A stretch of DNA of 64,000 nucleotides, from contig JWIT01000015.1 in assembly GCA_000949895.1 (NCBI GenBank), positions 1 through 64,000 of the forward strand, read 5' to 3'. A program made the translations under genes and the position numbers. This document shows, piece by piece, positions 1 through 9,276 of this stretch. Within the stretch, counting starts at the first letter, position 1, and every line of letters begins with the position of its first letter. The notes below the pieces were generated by a model. That model saw only the letters and a list, made by a program, of their open reading frames with translations. It searched no databases and was not told where the DNA came from. This stretch comes from Agrobacterium arsenijevicii. GTDB taxonomy: Bacteria > Pseudomonadota > Alphaproteobacteria > Rhizobiales > Rhizobiaceae.

Positions 1-814
1 GCACGACGGCGATGATGCCACCGGCCGATGCGCCGCCGACGTCATAACCCAATAGCGCCGTGCGATAGATGAGGAAGGCAAGGTTGGTGGAGGCATAGCC
101 GGGGCCGCCATTGGTAGTGACGAGGATTTCCGCGTAGACGCCGAGCAGGAAGATCGTCTGGATCAAAATGACGACGGTGATGGCGCGAGCCAGATGCGGC
201 AGCGTCAGGTAGACGAAGCGGTTGACGAAGTTGGCGCCATCCATCTCGGCCGCTTCCTTCTGTTCGCCGTCAAGCGATTGCAGGGCGGTCAAAAGGATCA
301 GCGTTGCAAAAGGCAGCCATTGCCAGGCGACGATGATGACGATGGAGAGCAGCGGAAACTGCGCGAACCAGTCGACCGGCTGCAGGCCGAAGAAGCGTGA
401 GAGATCGGCGAGCACGCCATAACCGGGATGCATGATCATGTTCTTCCAGACGAGTGCGGCCACCGGCGGCATGACGAAGAAGGGCGAGATGATCATGATG
501 CGCACGATGCCCTGACCGAAGATGTCATTGTCGAGCAGGAGCGCAATGGCGATGCCGCCGATGACGGTGATCAGAAGTACGCCGCCGACGATCAGCAGCG
601 TGTTCCAGATCGACTGGAAGAAGGCCGGATCGGTGTAGAAATACTGGTAATTGAACAGGCCGGCGAAGCTGACATTGGCGGGGTTGAGGAGATTGTAGTT
701 CTGGAACGAAAACCACAGGGTCATCGCCAAAGGCACGATCATCCACACCAGCAAAAGCAGCACCGACGGCGCAAGCATAACCCGCGCAAGACCGCTCGTG
801 TTCCGTGTTGCCAT
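1..814 (-). CDS. Polyol/sugar ABC transporter permease (MalF type), 3' part cut by window edge
   Basis: The reverse strand encodes an inner-membrane permease beginning MATRNTSGLARVMLAPSVLL, with hydrophobic segments throughout and the EAA loop of binding-protein-dependent permeases (EAAEMDGANFVNRF) about 200 residues in. About 271 codons are visible and no stop is reached, so the end lies outside the window. The start at 814 is preceded by GAGGGAGGACTAACA, a good ribosome binding site. It is the last visible gene of a leftward unit after the kinase and epimerase genes. The SmoF-like sequence and the neighbours suggest that it moves polyols such as galactitol or altritol with the binding protein encoded divergently at 3533. 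Substrate is inferred from context. Confidence 0.85.
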   Translation of the reverse strand, partial: MATRNTSGLARVMLAPSVLLLLVWMIVPLAMTLWFSFQNYNLLNPANVSFAGLFNYQYFYTDPAFFQSIWNTLLIVGGVLLITVIGGIAIALLLDNDIFGQGIVRIMIISPFFVMPPVAALVWKNMIMHPGYGVLADLSRFFGLQPVDWFAQFPLLSIVIIVAWQWLPFATLILLTALQSLDGEQKEAAEMDGANFVNRFVYLTLPHLARAITVVILIQTIFLLGVYAEILVTTNGGPGYASTNLAFLIYRTALLGYDVGGASAGGIIAVV

Positions 815-938
815 TGTTAGTCCTCCCTCACGGATACAGTTATAAAGTTTGAGCGGGATTCTAGGTGAAAACCGCTCTCACTTCCCCCATTTCGCTCCGG
901 CGGCCTCTGCCGCAGGGCATCCGGATTTATGATTGCCG

Positions 939-2216
939 TCAGTGGCGGCCTTCGCCCGTCGCCGCATGGTAGGTCGCAAGCACCTGGTCCACAGCCGCGA
1001 CCAGAACACCCTCCATATCCTTGCCCGCAACCGCGGCGAGCGGCAGCTCGCCTAGGTATTGGCGCAGCAGGGTTTCGGGAATTGTCTTCCCATCAAGCGC
1101 CTTATGCAAGGTGGACACGGCAGCAAGCGCCTCCGGCCTCGTCCAATAATAGCGGATGCGGTCACTGTAGCTGTAGTGGCGCTGCAATCGGAGCGTGATG
1201 TCGTTGCCATGGTAATGGCCCTGCCATTCGCCCGGCGTGGCGAGCATCAGCTTTTCCATGGCTCGCGCCAGTGGCCGTTCACCGTAATCGCCGACCATTT
1301 CGGATGCGATCATGTCCAGCGCGTAAAGTGCTTCCCGGTAAGCAAAGGTGAGGCCCGGTCCGACCTTGAGGATCGGATAACCGTCGCGCACCAGTGCAGC
1401 GAGGGCAGGTTCGGTCTGGTAATCGGTGGAATGGGCCTCAAAGACCAGTTGTGGTTCGCCCTCCAGTACGGCGCTCAAGTCTGTCGCGGCCTGCGGATCG
1501 TAAGCGACGACATTGTCGCTACCGAATTCCACGCCGGGCTGCACGACAAAGGCGATGACCCGTTCGAACGCCTGCGAAAGACCGTATTGCGCGAATATCG
1601 CGCGGTGAAGCTCGATGGTCTTGCGTGCGGCCTGCGGCTCTGTCGGCGCGACGGTGTCGAGCACGTGATCGGCGCCACCCGGCACCGGCACCTCGGTGCC
1701 GAGAATGTAAAGCGGTTTCGGCAGGCCCGCCTCAGTCGCGGTTTTTTCGGCGACAGCCGCGAGTTTCGCGGCACGATTGGCGATCGTCAGGTCGTCCAGT
1801 GCGGCCGGTTCGCCGGCGCAGCCCATCGACGCATCGAGATGGATCTTGCGAAAACCGGCTTTCACATAGGCCTCGACCATGGCAGCGGCTTTTGCCAGAG
1901 CCTCTTCGGCTTTTTCCCTGCGCCAGGGATTGGGGCCGAGATGATCGCCGCCGAAAATCAGCAGTTCGCCGGGCAACCCTTCTTCCCCAGCTATGGCGTT
2001 GACGAAGGCAACGAAGTCGCGCGGCGTCATGCCGGTATAGCCGCCGAGGTGATTGACCTGATTGCAGGTCGCTTCGATCAGCACGGCTGTTTGACTGGCG
2101 GCGGCGCGGCGGATCGCGGCGCGCAGAACAACGGGGTGGGCAGAGCAGACTGATGTGATGCCTGCGGGCTTGCCGGCGCGGCGCGCGGCGGCGAGGTTTT
2201 CCAATATGCCGGTCAT
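939..2216 (-). CDS. GatZ/KbaZ-family D-tagatose-6-phosphate 4-epimerase
   Basis: A 425-residue protein of the GatZ/KbaZ family ([19 protein letters not shown]...), including the conserved [16 protein letters not shown] and [11 protein letters not shown] motifs. In enterobacteria GatZ is a non-catalytic partner of an aldolase, but in A. tumefaciens C58 a member of this family was shown to convert D-tagatose-6-phosphate to D-fructose-6-phosphate in galactitol, altritol and tagatose catabolism. No GatY/KbaY aldolase is next to it here, which favours the epimerase role. The open frame extends further upstream, but the start at 2216 overlaps the kinase stop as ATGA, implying translational coupling. 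Cytoplasmic. Confidence 0.85.
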   Translation of the reverse strand: MTGILENLAAARRAGKPAGITSVCSAHPVVLRAAIRRAAASQTAVLIEATCNQVNHLGGYTGMTPRDFVAFVNAIAGEEGLPGELLIFGGDHLGPNPWRREKAEEALAKAAAMVEAYVKAGFRKIHLDASMGCAGEPAALDDLTIANRAAKLAAVAEKTATEAGLPKPLYILGTEVPVPGGADHVLDTVAPTEPQAARKTIELHRAIFAQYGLSQAFERVIAFVVQPGVEFGSDNVVAYDPQAATDLSAVLEGEPQLVFEAHSTDYQTEPALAALVRDGYPILKVGPGLTFAYREALYALDMIASEMVGDYGERPLARAMEKLMLATPGEWQGHYHGNDITLRLQRHYSYSDRIRYYWTRPEALAAVSTLHKALDGKTIPETLLRQYLGELPLAAVAGKDMEGVLVAAVDQVLATYHAATGEGRH

Positions 2217-3202
2217 CGGGCTTCTCCGGAGGTTTGTGCGGCCAGGAAGGCGTCGAGTTCGGAAAGGCTGGCGGCGCCCTCCATCGGGCCGCGCCTGATG
2301 ACGTTGTGCGCGCCTGATGCATTGGCATAAGTCAGTGCCTGTGCGGGATGCATGCCGAGGCGGCGGCAGGTGAGGTAGGTTGCGCCGAAACAATCACCCG
2401 CACCGGTCGGATCGATTTCGGTGACCGTCAGTCCGGGGGCGTGGATGCGGCCATGGGCGCGGCTGAAGTGGCTTGCCCCGCCGGCACCGCGTTTCAGCAC
2501 GATCTCGCCGATACCGGAGGCGAGGAGCTTTTCTATCGCTGCGTCCTCATCATCCAGACCGGAGGCGGCCTGAAGTTCTTCGCCGGAAGGCAGCAGAAGG
2601 TCGGTGACATCAAGGAGATCATCGATCAGCTTGCGGCCCTCGTTGCCCTGCACCAGTTCCTTGCGGATGTTCGGATCGAAAGACACCGAGCCGCCGCGCG
2701 CCTTGACGCTTTTGATCGCCTCCAGAATGATCTCGCCGATACCGGCGATCGCAAACGCCGATCCCATGACGTGCACATGGCCCGCCTGTTCGATGAGAGC
2801 CCGCGCTTTATCAGTCATGTGCGTTTCGCGCGCCGCCGAATGGGCGATGTTGAAAACGAAGTCCCGCGCGCCGTTTTCCCTGTAGCGTACGAAAGCGCTG
2901 CCGGTTGGCCGATCCGTTATGGTGGTGATGGCCGATACGTCGACGCCGTCGCGTCGCAGCCGTTCGATGTTGAGGCGGCCGAAATCGTCGTCGCCCACCG
3001 CGGCGATGATGCCGGCGGTTCCGCCGCAACGCGCAACCTGATCGATGAAGATGGCGGGCGCGCCGCTCGGAAAGGGACCGATCAGCGATTGCGGCTCAAG
3101 AAAGCCGTTACCGACTGTCGTCGCCATGATTTCCACGAGGATTTCACCCGCCGTGATGGTCGGGCCTTTCGTGTGCGGCGCCAGTGCGGATACCTGCCTC
3201 AT
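2213..3202 (-). CDS. PfkB-family sugar kinase, probable D-tagatose kinase
   Basis: A 329-residue ribokinase-like kinase. It has the N-terminal glycine-rich sugar-binding region ([28 protein letters not shown]) and the C-terminal PfkB signature [13 protein letters not shown] with the catalytic Asp. Expected reaction: ATP-dependent 6-phosphorylation of a ketohexose; with the adjacent epimerase, tagatose is the likely substrate. An ATG six codons upstream (3220) is possible, but the GGAGG just before the ATG at 3202 makes 3202 the better start. First gene of the leftward unit, overlapping the next gene by 4 bases. Confidence 0.85.
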   Translation of the reverse strand: MRQVSALAPHTKGPTITAGEILVEIMATTVGNGFLEPQSLIGPFPSGAPAIFIDQVARCGGTAGIIAAVGDDDFGRLNIERLRRDGVDVSAITTITDRPTGSAFVRYRENGARDFVFNIAHSAARETHMTDKARALIEQAGHVHVMGSAFAIAGIGEIILEAIKSVKARGGSVSFDPNIRKELVQGNEGRKLIDDLLDVTDLLLPSGEELQAASGLDDEDAAIEKLLASGIGEIVLKRGAGGASHFSRAHGRIHAPGLTVTEIDPTGAGDCFGATYLTCRRLGMHPAQALTYANASGAHNVIRRGPMEGAASLSELDAFLAAQTSGEAR

Positions 3203-3532
3203 CGTTTCCTCCATATGCATTCGGTTCCCGTCCTTCCGGGCGGGTGCAAATTCCCGGATATTCGGGTCTGTTACTTTCCGGATATCAGTTAAAATTTACG
3301 CGCGTCAAGATATTGATTGATGAAATTTTTGCTGCAACGCAACAGGATTGGCGTGTCGTGTAATAATTTTAGACGCTATTATCGCGTTAAATACAGTAGG
3401 TTATACTTGTTTGATTGGATCGCATTGCCTTTTCGTTTATTTTTGGATGTTGACAATCAGTGTGAGTTTGCGAGATAAAAATTTACACATGTATTTTTAT
3501 GCGTGGACATCCGTAAAGGAGGAGCGGGTCTC
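3203..3532. promoter_or_regulatory. Divergent promoter region of the polyol locus
   Basis: A 330-base AT-rich spacer between the leftward kinase unit and the rightward SBP unit; it contains no credible gene. Rightward, TTGACA at 3450-3455 and AGATAA at 3473-3478 are 17 bases apart and form a good sigma-70-type promoter for the SBP gene. Leftward, the element CCGGATAT occurs twice (near 3255 and 3280), and ACGC...GCGT half sites lie near 3372-3387; either could be the operator of the LacI-type regulator encoded at 6894. Operator assignment is a guess. Confidence 0.55.
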
Positions 3533-4846
3533 ATGAGCAAATTCATTGGAATTCTGTCATCGTCTGTGGTTGGAGCGGGCCTTTTGGCCGGACTTGCGCA
3601 GGCGGAAGAAATCAACATCGCCACCGTCAACAATGGCGACATGATCATCATGCAGAAGCTTTCCAGCGCCTGGGAGAAGGAAACTGGAAACAAGATCAAC
3701 TGGATCGTGCTGGAAGAGAATGTTCTGCGCGAACGCGTTACCACCGATATCGCCACCAATGGTGCCCAGTTCGACATCATGACCATCGGCGGTTACGAAG
3801 CGCCGATCTGGGGCAAGCAGGGCTGGCTGGCGCCTGTCGATGATCTCGGCAACGATTACGATTACGCCGACCTGCTCGATCCGATCAAGAAAGGCCTGAC
3901 GGTGGATGGCAAGCTTTACGCCGTGCCGTTTTATACCGAAAGCTCGTTCACCCTTTACCGCAAGGACCTGTTCGACGCGGCTGGCCTGAAGATGCCTGAT
4001 AATCCGAGCTACGATCAGATCAAGGACTTCGCTGCCAAGCTGACCGACAAGTCGAAACAGCAATATGGCATTTGCCTGCGCGGCAAGCCGGGCTGGGGCG
4101 AGAACATGGCTTTCCTCGGCACCATGATCAACACCTATGGCGGACGCTGGTTCGACATGGACTGGAAGCCGCAGCTGACGAGCGAGCCGTGGAAAAAGGC
4201 GATCTCGGATTACGTGGCGCTGATGACCTCTTACGGCCCGCCCGGTGCGGCCACCAACGGCTTCAACGAGAACCAGACGCTGTTCGCATCCGGCCATTGC
4301 GCCATGTGGATCGACGCCACCTCGGCTGCGGGACGTATCTACGATCCCAAACAGAGCCAGGTTGCCGACAAGACCGCTTTCACGCGCGCTCCGGTGGAGG
4401 CAACGCCGAACGGGTCTAGCTGGTCCTGGTCGTGGAACCTGGCCATTCCGAACACCTCGAAGAAGCTCGAAACCGCCAAGTCCTTCGTAAAATGGGCGAC
4501 CTCGAAGGATTATGTGAAGATGGTCGGTGAGAGCGAAGGCTGGGTCGCGGTGCCGCCCGGCACGCGCAAATCCACCTACGACCTGCCGGAATACAAGAAG
4601 GCCGCGCCCTTTGCGGATACGGTATTGAAAGCCATCATGTCCGCCGATCCGTCGAAGCCGACAAAGGATCCGGTTCCCTATACCGGCGTGCAGTTCGTCG
4701 CCATACCGGAATTCCAGTCGATCGGTACGGTTGTCGGCCAGCAAATCGCGGCAGCCCTTTCCGGCCAGCAGACCGTCGATACGGCGCTCGAAGGCGCACA
4801 GAAACAGGTCGAGCGTGACATGACCCGCGCTGGCTACATCAAGTAG
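3533..4846 (+). CDS. Polyol ABC transporter solute-binding protein
   Basis: A 437-residue periplasmic extracellular solute-binding protein family 1 (SmoE/MalE-like). The start at 3533 follows AAAGGAGG at about 3516-3523 and gives a classic signal peptide (MSKFIGILSSSVVGAGLLAG, cleavage after AQA near residue 24). The mature part begins EEINIATVNNGDMIIMQKLS, typical of sugar-alcohol binding proteins. It is transcribed away from its likely permease at 1-814 but together with the two polyol dehydrogenases. Binding of galactitol and altritol is inferred from the homologous C58 locus. Confidence 0.88.
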   Translation: MSKFIGILSSSVVGAGLLAGLAQAEEINIATVNNGDMIIMQKLSSAWEKETGNKINWIVLEENVLRERVTTDIATNGAQFDIMTIGGYEAPIWGKQGWLAPVDDLGNDYDYADLLDPIKKGLTVDGKLYAVPFYTESSFTLYRKDLFDAAGLKMPDNPSYDQIKDFAAKLTDKSKQQYGICLRGKPGWGENMAFLGTMINTYGGRWFDMDWKPQLTSEPWKKAISDYVALMTSYGPPGAATNGFNENQTLFASGHCAMWIDATSAAGRIYDPKQSQVADKTAFTRAPVEATPNGSSWSWSWNLAIPNTSKKLETAKSFVKWATSKDYVKMVGESEGWVAVPPGTRKSTYDLPEYKKAAPFADTVLKAIMSADPSKPTKDPVPYTGVQFVAIPEFQSIGTVVGQQIAAALSGQQTVDTALEGAQKQVERDMTRAGYIK

Positions 4847-4862
4847 CCGCGTCCTCCCGGCC

Positions 4863-4896
4863 TGCCGCCCGCTTGCCTTCTTGGCGGCGGGCGGCA
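4863..4896 (+). other. Stem-loop after SBP gene
   Basis: TGCCGCCCGC at 4863-4872 pairs with GCGGGCGGCA at 4887-4896; the 14-base loop can itself fold (GCC/GGC). It has no T-run, so it is more likely a 3' mRNA-protecting or partial-termination hairpin between the SBP and dehydrogenase genes than a full terminator. Confidence 0.6.
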
Positions 4897-5015
4897 TGGG
4901 CCATCCCGTCGCATGCCGGTGGACACAAGGCGCCTGATCGCGCCATCCATTTGCAATTCAGCACAAAGCGCGTTGGAGTTTTTTGGCCTACTGCGCATCT
5001 ATCACGGAGATCGAC

Positions 5016-5786
5016 ATGAGATTGAACAACAAGGTCGCGCTGATTACCGGCGCTGCCCGCGGCATCGGCCTTGGTTTTGCGCAGGCTTTCTCCGATGAGG
5101 GCGCGAAGGTGATCATCGCCGATATCGATATTGCCCGGGCGACCGCTTCTGCCGCCGCCATCGGCCCTTCCGCCAAGGCCGTCCGACTGGACGTGACTGA
5201 CCTCGGTCAGATCGATGCGGTGGTGAAGGCTGTCGATGAGGAATTCGGCGGCATCGATATTCTCGTCAACAATGCTGCGATCTTCGACATGGCGCCGATC
5301 AACGGCATTACCGAAGAGAGTTATGAGCGGGTTTTCGACATCAATCTCAAGGGACCGCTTTTCATGATGAAGGCCGTCTCCAATGTCATGATCGCGCGTG
5401 CGCGCGGCGGCAAGATCATCAATATGGCAAGCCAGGCCGGCCGGCGCGGCGAGGCGCTTGTGACGCTCTATTGCGCTTCCAAGGCGGCGATCATTTCCGC
5501 CACGCAGTCGGCGGCGCTGGCGCTCGTCAAACACGGCATCAACGTCAATGCGATTGCGCCGGGTGTCGTGGATGGCGAGCATTGGGAAGTGGTCGATGCG
5601 CATTTCGCCAAATGGGAAGGCTTGAAGCCGGGTGAAAAGAAGGCGGCGGTAGCCAAATCCGTACCGATCGGCCGTTTCGCGACGCCAGACGACATCAAGG
5701 GGCTTGCGGTATTCCTCGCCTCTTCCGACAGCGACTATATCCTCGCCCAGACATATAATGTCGATGGCGGCAACTGGATGAGCTGA
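5016..5786 (+). CDS. SDR-family polyol (galactitol/sorbitol) dehydrogenase
   Basis: A 256-residue classical short-chain dehydrogenase. Visible features: TGAARGIG cofactor loop (residues 11-18), NNAA (85-88), Asn110, catalytic Ser139, Tyr152 and Lys156 (YCASK). Length and sequence match SmoS-type sorbitol dehydrogenases, which oxidise sorbitol to fructose and galactitol to tagatose with NAD. The start at 5016 follows GGAG at 5005-5008; an upstream in-frame start at 4983 lacks a ribosome binding site. It should feed tagatose to the kinase encoded on the other strand. Confidence 0.85.
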   Translation: MRLNNKVALITGAARGIGLGFAQAFSDEGAKVIIADIDIARATASAAAIGPSAKAVRLDVTDLGQIDAVVKAVDEEFGGIDILVNNAAIFDMAPINGITEESYERVFDINLKGPLFMMKAVSNVMIARARGGKIINMASQAGRRGEALVTLYCASKAAIISATQSAALALVKHGINVNAIAPGVVDGEHWEVVDAHFAKWEGLKPGEKKAAVAKSVPIGRFATPDDIKGLAVFLASSDSDYILAQTYNVDGGNWMS

Positions 5787-5796
5787 AAGGCCGGAG

Positions 5797-6813
5797 ATGA
5801 CCATGCATGCCATTCAATTCGTCGAGAAGGGACGCGCCCTGTTGGCGGAAGTTCCGGTTGCCGATCTTCCACCGGGCCACGCCCTCGTGCGGGTCAAGGC
5901 TTCGGGACTGTGCCACACCGATATCGACGTCCTCCATGCGCGTTACGGCGACGGTGCTTTTCCCGTCATTCCGGGGCATGAATATGCTGGCGAAGTCGCG
6001 GCTGTGGCTGCCGATGTCACGGGCATCCAGGTCGGTGACCGGGTTGTCGTTGATCCCAATCTGCCGTGTGGTACCTGCCCCAGTTGCAGAAAAGGGCTGA
6101 CCAACCTTTGCAGCACGCTGAAGGCCTATGGCGTTTCCCATAATGGCGGCTTTGCGGAATTCAGCGTGGTGCGCGCCGATCATCTGCACGGCATCGGTTC
6201 CATGCCCTATCATGTCGCCGCACTTGCCGAACCGCTCGCCTGCGTCGTCAATGGCATGCAGAGCGCTGGCATTGGCGAGAGTGGGGCGGTGCCGGCTAAC
6301 GCGCTTGTTTTCGGTGCTGGTCCCATTGGTCTGCTGCTCGCCCTGTCGCTGAAATCACGCGGCATCGCGACGGTGACGATTGCTGACATCAATGAAAGCC
6401 GGCTTGCCTTCGCCGAAAGTCTCGGGCTTCAGGTGGCGGTTTCAGGGTCTGAAGCGCTACTGCGGCAAGAGAAGGCGTTCGATTTCGTGGCGGATGCGAC
6501 CGGTATTGCCCCCGTTGCGGAAGCGATGATCCCGCTGGTTGCCGATGGTGGCACGGCGCTGTTCTTCGGCGTCTGCGCGCCAGATGCCCGCATTTCGGTT
6601 GCGCCCTTCGAAATCTTCCGGCGGCAGCTGAAGCTTGTCGGCTCGCATTCGCTGAACCGTAACATACCGCAGGCGCTTGCCATTCTGGAGACGGATGGTG
6701 ATGTGATGGCGCGGCTCGTGTCGCACCGGCTGCCGCTTTCGGAGATGCTGCCGTTCTTTATGACGAAGCCGTCCGATCCGGCCACGATGAAAGTGCAATT
6801 TACAGCCGAATAG
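5797..6813 (+). CDS. Zinc-dependent medium-chain polyol dehydrogenase, probable D-altritol 5-dehydrogenase
   Basis: A 338-residue MDR-family alcohol dehydrogenase. Catalytic zinc ligands Cys39, His61 and Glu62 (GHE motif) and the four structural-zinc cysteines Cys91, 94, 97 and 105 are present, as is the Rossmann motif GAGPIG. In A. tumefaciens C58 a protein of this type in the equivalent locus oxidises D-altritol to D-tagatose. The start could be 5797 or the second ATG at 5803, since GGAG at 5793-5796 suits 5803. It is 10 bases downstream of the SDR gene, so the two are probably cotranscribed. Confidence 0.8.
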   Translation: MTMHAIQFVEKGRALLAEVPVADLPPGHALVRVKASGLCHTDIDVLHARYGDGAFPVIPGHEYAGEVAAVAADVTGIQVGDRVVVDPNLPCGTCPSCRKGLTNLCSTLKAYGVSHNGGFAEFSVVRADHLHGIGSMPYHVAALAEPLACVVNGMQSAGIGESGAVPANALVFGAGPIGLLLALSLKSRGIATVTIADINESRLAFAESLGLQVAVSGSEALLRQEKAFDFVADATGIAPVAEAMIPLVADGGTALFFGVCAPDARISVAPFEIFRRQLKLVGSHSLNRNIPQALAILETDGDVMARLVSHRLPLSEMLPFFMTKPSDPATMKVQFTAE

Positions 6814-6893
6814 TCGTTTGGCCGTTGATAACCGCATTCGACCGGCTTTTCGTGCGAAGGCCGGTCGATATAGAGTACCACATGTAATATTTC

Positions 6894-7943
6894 ATGGGGG
6901 CAAGCACTTTGGCCAAATCTATCAGGACGATGGAAGAGTTCTCGGAATTCGTCGGCCTTTCCCGCCCGACTGTTTCGAAATACTTCAACGATCCGGCCTC
7001 GGTCCGCAAGAAGACGCGGGATGCCATCGAGGAAGCGCTGAAGAAATCGGGCTTTCGGCCCAATATTTTCGCCGTCAACCTCAACCGCCGCCGCTCCAAT
7101 ATCATCGGCATCATCATTCCGAACTCGACCGACCCGTTCTACATGGCGCTGACGAGCCGTATCGAACTGATCGCCAACGAAGCGGGGTTCCTTGCCTTTG
7201 TGCTGTCGTCGGATGGCAAGGCGGAAATCGAAGACCGCGCCATCCGCACCTTCAAGTCGATGAATGTCGCAGGCGCGATCATCGCCCCGCTCGGTGTCAA
7301 ATCCCACCGTGCAACGCTCGAACAGCTTGGGGCCAGCATTCCCATCGTTTATGTCGATTCGCCGCTCGACGAGACCTCTGCCTTTGTCGGCACCGATAAC
7401 CGCCAGAGCGTTGGCCTGATGGTGGACTACCTCTGCCGTTCGGGCGAGCCGCCCTGTTTCTTCGACATGCCGCAGGTCAACACCAACGCGGCGACGCGCC
7501 GCACCGCCTATGTTGAGGCCATGCAGCGTCTCGGTTTCGAACCGCATGTACTCAACGTTCCTGATATCGTTACTTGGGATTTCGAGCGTTTCGCCTTTGA
7601 CGAAGCTGGCCGGCTGCTGGATCGGAAGGAGCTTCTGCCGTCGCGCACCATCCTGTGCTCGAACGACCGTATCGCCTTCGGCGTGATTGCCGCCGCCTTT
7701 CAGAAGGGGATCAAGGTCGGCCATGGCGCCGATTACGACCTCAGGGTCGCCGGCCATGACGATCATCCGCTGTCACGTTATGCCTGCCCGCCGATTACCA
7801 CGGTGGCGCAGAATTATAACGAGATCGGCAGGCTATCGATCGAGCTTCTGTTGCAGAAGCTGAACGAGGAGGCGGATGACACGACGCGGATGCGGGAGCG
7901 CATCCTTCTCAGCGCCGATCTGATGTTACGCAAATCGGCCTGA
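6894..7943 (+). CDS. LacI-family transcriptional regulator of the polyol locus
   Basis: A 349-residue LacI/GalR repressor. The N-terminal helix-turn-helix reads SEFVGLSRPTVSKYFNDP (about residues 17-34), followed by a periplasmic-binding-like ligand domain (NIIGIIIPNSTDPFYMAL onward). Translation may begin at 6894 or at TTG 6909, since GGGGG sits just before the latter. It is the last gene of the rightward group and probably responds to a polyol or tagatose. Its operators are presumably in 3203-3532. Confidence 0.85.
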   Translation: MGASTLAKSIRTMEEFSEFVGLSRPTVSKYFNDPASVRKKTRDAIEEALKKSGFRPNIFAVNLNRRRSNIIGIIIPNSTDPFYMALTSRIELIANEAGFLAFVLSSDGKAEIEDRAIRTFKSMNVAGAIIAPLGVKSHRATLEQLGASIPIVYVDSPLDETSAFVGTDNRQSVGLMVDYLCRSGEPPCFFDMPQVNTNAATRRTAYVEAMQRLGFEPHVLNVPDIVTWDFERFAFDEAGRLLDRKELLPSRTILCSNDRIAFGVIAAAFQKGIKVGHGADYDLRVAGHDDHPLSRYACPPITTVAQNYNEIGRLSIELLLQKLNEEADDTTRMRERILLSADLMLRKSA

Positions 7944-7965
7944 TGGGAAGCGCTCGCGCACTATT

Positions 7966-9162
7966 TCACCGATGGCTCGGCAGTTTTGGCAAGAGCACCG
8001 TCAACAGGCCGAGCAGCGGCAGGTAGGAGCAGATGCGGTAGACGAATTCGATGCCTTCCTTATCCGCATAGACGCCCAGAACCGCAGCCCCGATACCGCC
8101 GAAGCCGAAGGCGAAACCGAAGAACATGCCGGCGATGAGGCCCACACGCCCCGGCACCAGTTCCTGCGCGAACACGACGATGGCCGAGAAAGCGGAAGAG
8201 AACACGAAGCCGATGACGACGACGAGAACCGCCGTCCAGAACAGGTTGGCATAGGGCAGCATCAGCGCGAAGGGAATGACGCCGAGGATCGAGAACCAGA
8301 TGACCACGCGCGATCCGAAACGGTCACCAATCGGGCCGCCGAAGAACACGCCCGCAGCCGAAGCGCCGAGGAAGAGGAACAGCAGAACCTGCGCATCCTG
8401 CACGCCCAGCCCGAACTTCTCGATGGTGTAGAAGGTGAAGTAGCTGGAAAGGCTGGCGAGATAGGCATTCTTGGTGGCGGTCAGCACAACCAGCACGGCG
8501 AGCGTCATTGCGACTGTGCCGCGAGCGAGCGGCAAGGCGCGGCTGACAGGAGCCTTGCCGACATTCGCGCGACGGTGGCGTGTGTACCAGACACCGACCC
8601 AGGACAGCACGATAAAACCAACGAGGGCGATCAGCGAAAACCAGCTGAGGCTCGACTGGCCGAGCGGGATGACGATGAAGGCGGCAAGCAGCGGGCCGAT
8701 GGCCGTGCCGGTATTGCCGCCAACCTGAAAGAACGACTGCGCAAGACCGTGGCGTCCGCCGGATGCCAGGCGCGCGACACGCGAGGCTTCCGGATGGAAG
8801 ATCGCCGAGCCGATGCCGATGAGGCAGGCGCCCGCGACCAGAACGGTAAAACTGTGCGCGAAGGCGAGCGTGATGAGGCCGGCGCAGGTGGAAAGCATGG
8901 CGACGGGCAAGGAGAAGGGCATGGGCCAACGGTCGGTCACCATGCCGATAACCGGTTGCAGCAGCGATGCCGTCACCTGAAATGCGAAGGTGAGCAGGCC
9001 GATCTGCATGAAGTCGAGGGCGTAATTGGTCTTCAGCAGCGGATAAAGCGACGTCAGCAGCGATTGCATGATGTCGTTGAGCATGTGGCAGAAGCTGGCG
9101 GCTGCGATGATTGAAAACGTCGTGCGTTGCGGGCTGAACCCGGTGCTGGTGACGGCGGCCAT
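7966..9162 (-). CDS. MFS exporter, fosmidomycin-resistance (Fsr) type
   Basis: A 398-residue major facilitator protein with about 12 hydrophobic segments. The N-terminal stretch (CHMLNDIMQSLLTSLYPLL) and GMVTDRWPMP loop are typical of the Fsr branch of drug exporters. Fsr of E. coli exports fosmidomycin; the substrate here is unknown. A divergent AraC regulator begins 114 bases away, a common exporter/regulator pairing, so substrate-induced efflux is likely. Inner membrane. Confidence 0.82.
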   Translation of the reverse strand: MAAVTSTGFSPQRTTFSIIAAASFCHMLNDIMQSLLTSLYPLLKTNYALDFMQIGLLTFAFQVTASLLQPVIGMVTDRWPMPFSLPVAMLSTCAGLITLAFAHSFTVLVAGACLIGIGSAIFHPEASRVARLASGGRHGLAQSFFQVGGNTGTAIGPLLAAFIVIPLGQSSLSWFSLIALVGFIVLSWVGVWYTRHRRANVGKAPVSRALPLARGTVAMTLAVLVVLTATKNAYLASLSSYFTFYTIEKFGLGVQDAQVLLFLFLGASAAGVFFGGPIGDRFGSRVVIWFSILGVIPFALMLPYANLFWTAVLVVVIGFVFSSAFSAIVVFAQELVPGRVGLIAGMFFGFAFGFGGIGAAVLGVYADKEGIEFVYRICSYLPLLGLLTVLLPKLPSHR

Positions 9163-9276
9163 GATGTATCCTCTCCAGATTCCCGGCAGGAGACGGGAAA
9201 CGTGTCTTTATTTCTTCCCGCTTTTATTCATATTGCTTCTGGCCTGCTTTCGAGTTCTGGACGATTTTCTTTGTGA

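Noticed and set aside
1059..2153. 364-codon rightward open frame
   Set aside because: Mirror of the GatZ-family gene on the other strand; the product shows no recognisable domain.
7972..9114. 380-codon rightward open frame
   Set aside because: Antisense to the MFS gene; strongly charged, low-complexity product.
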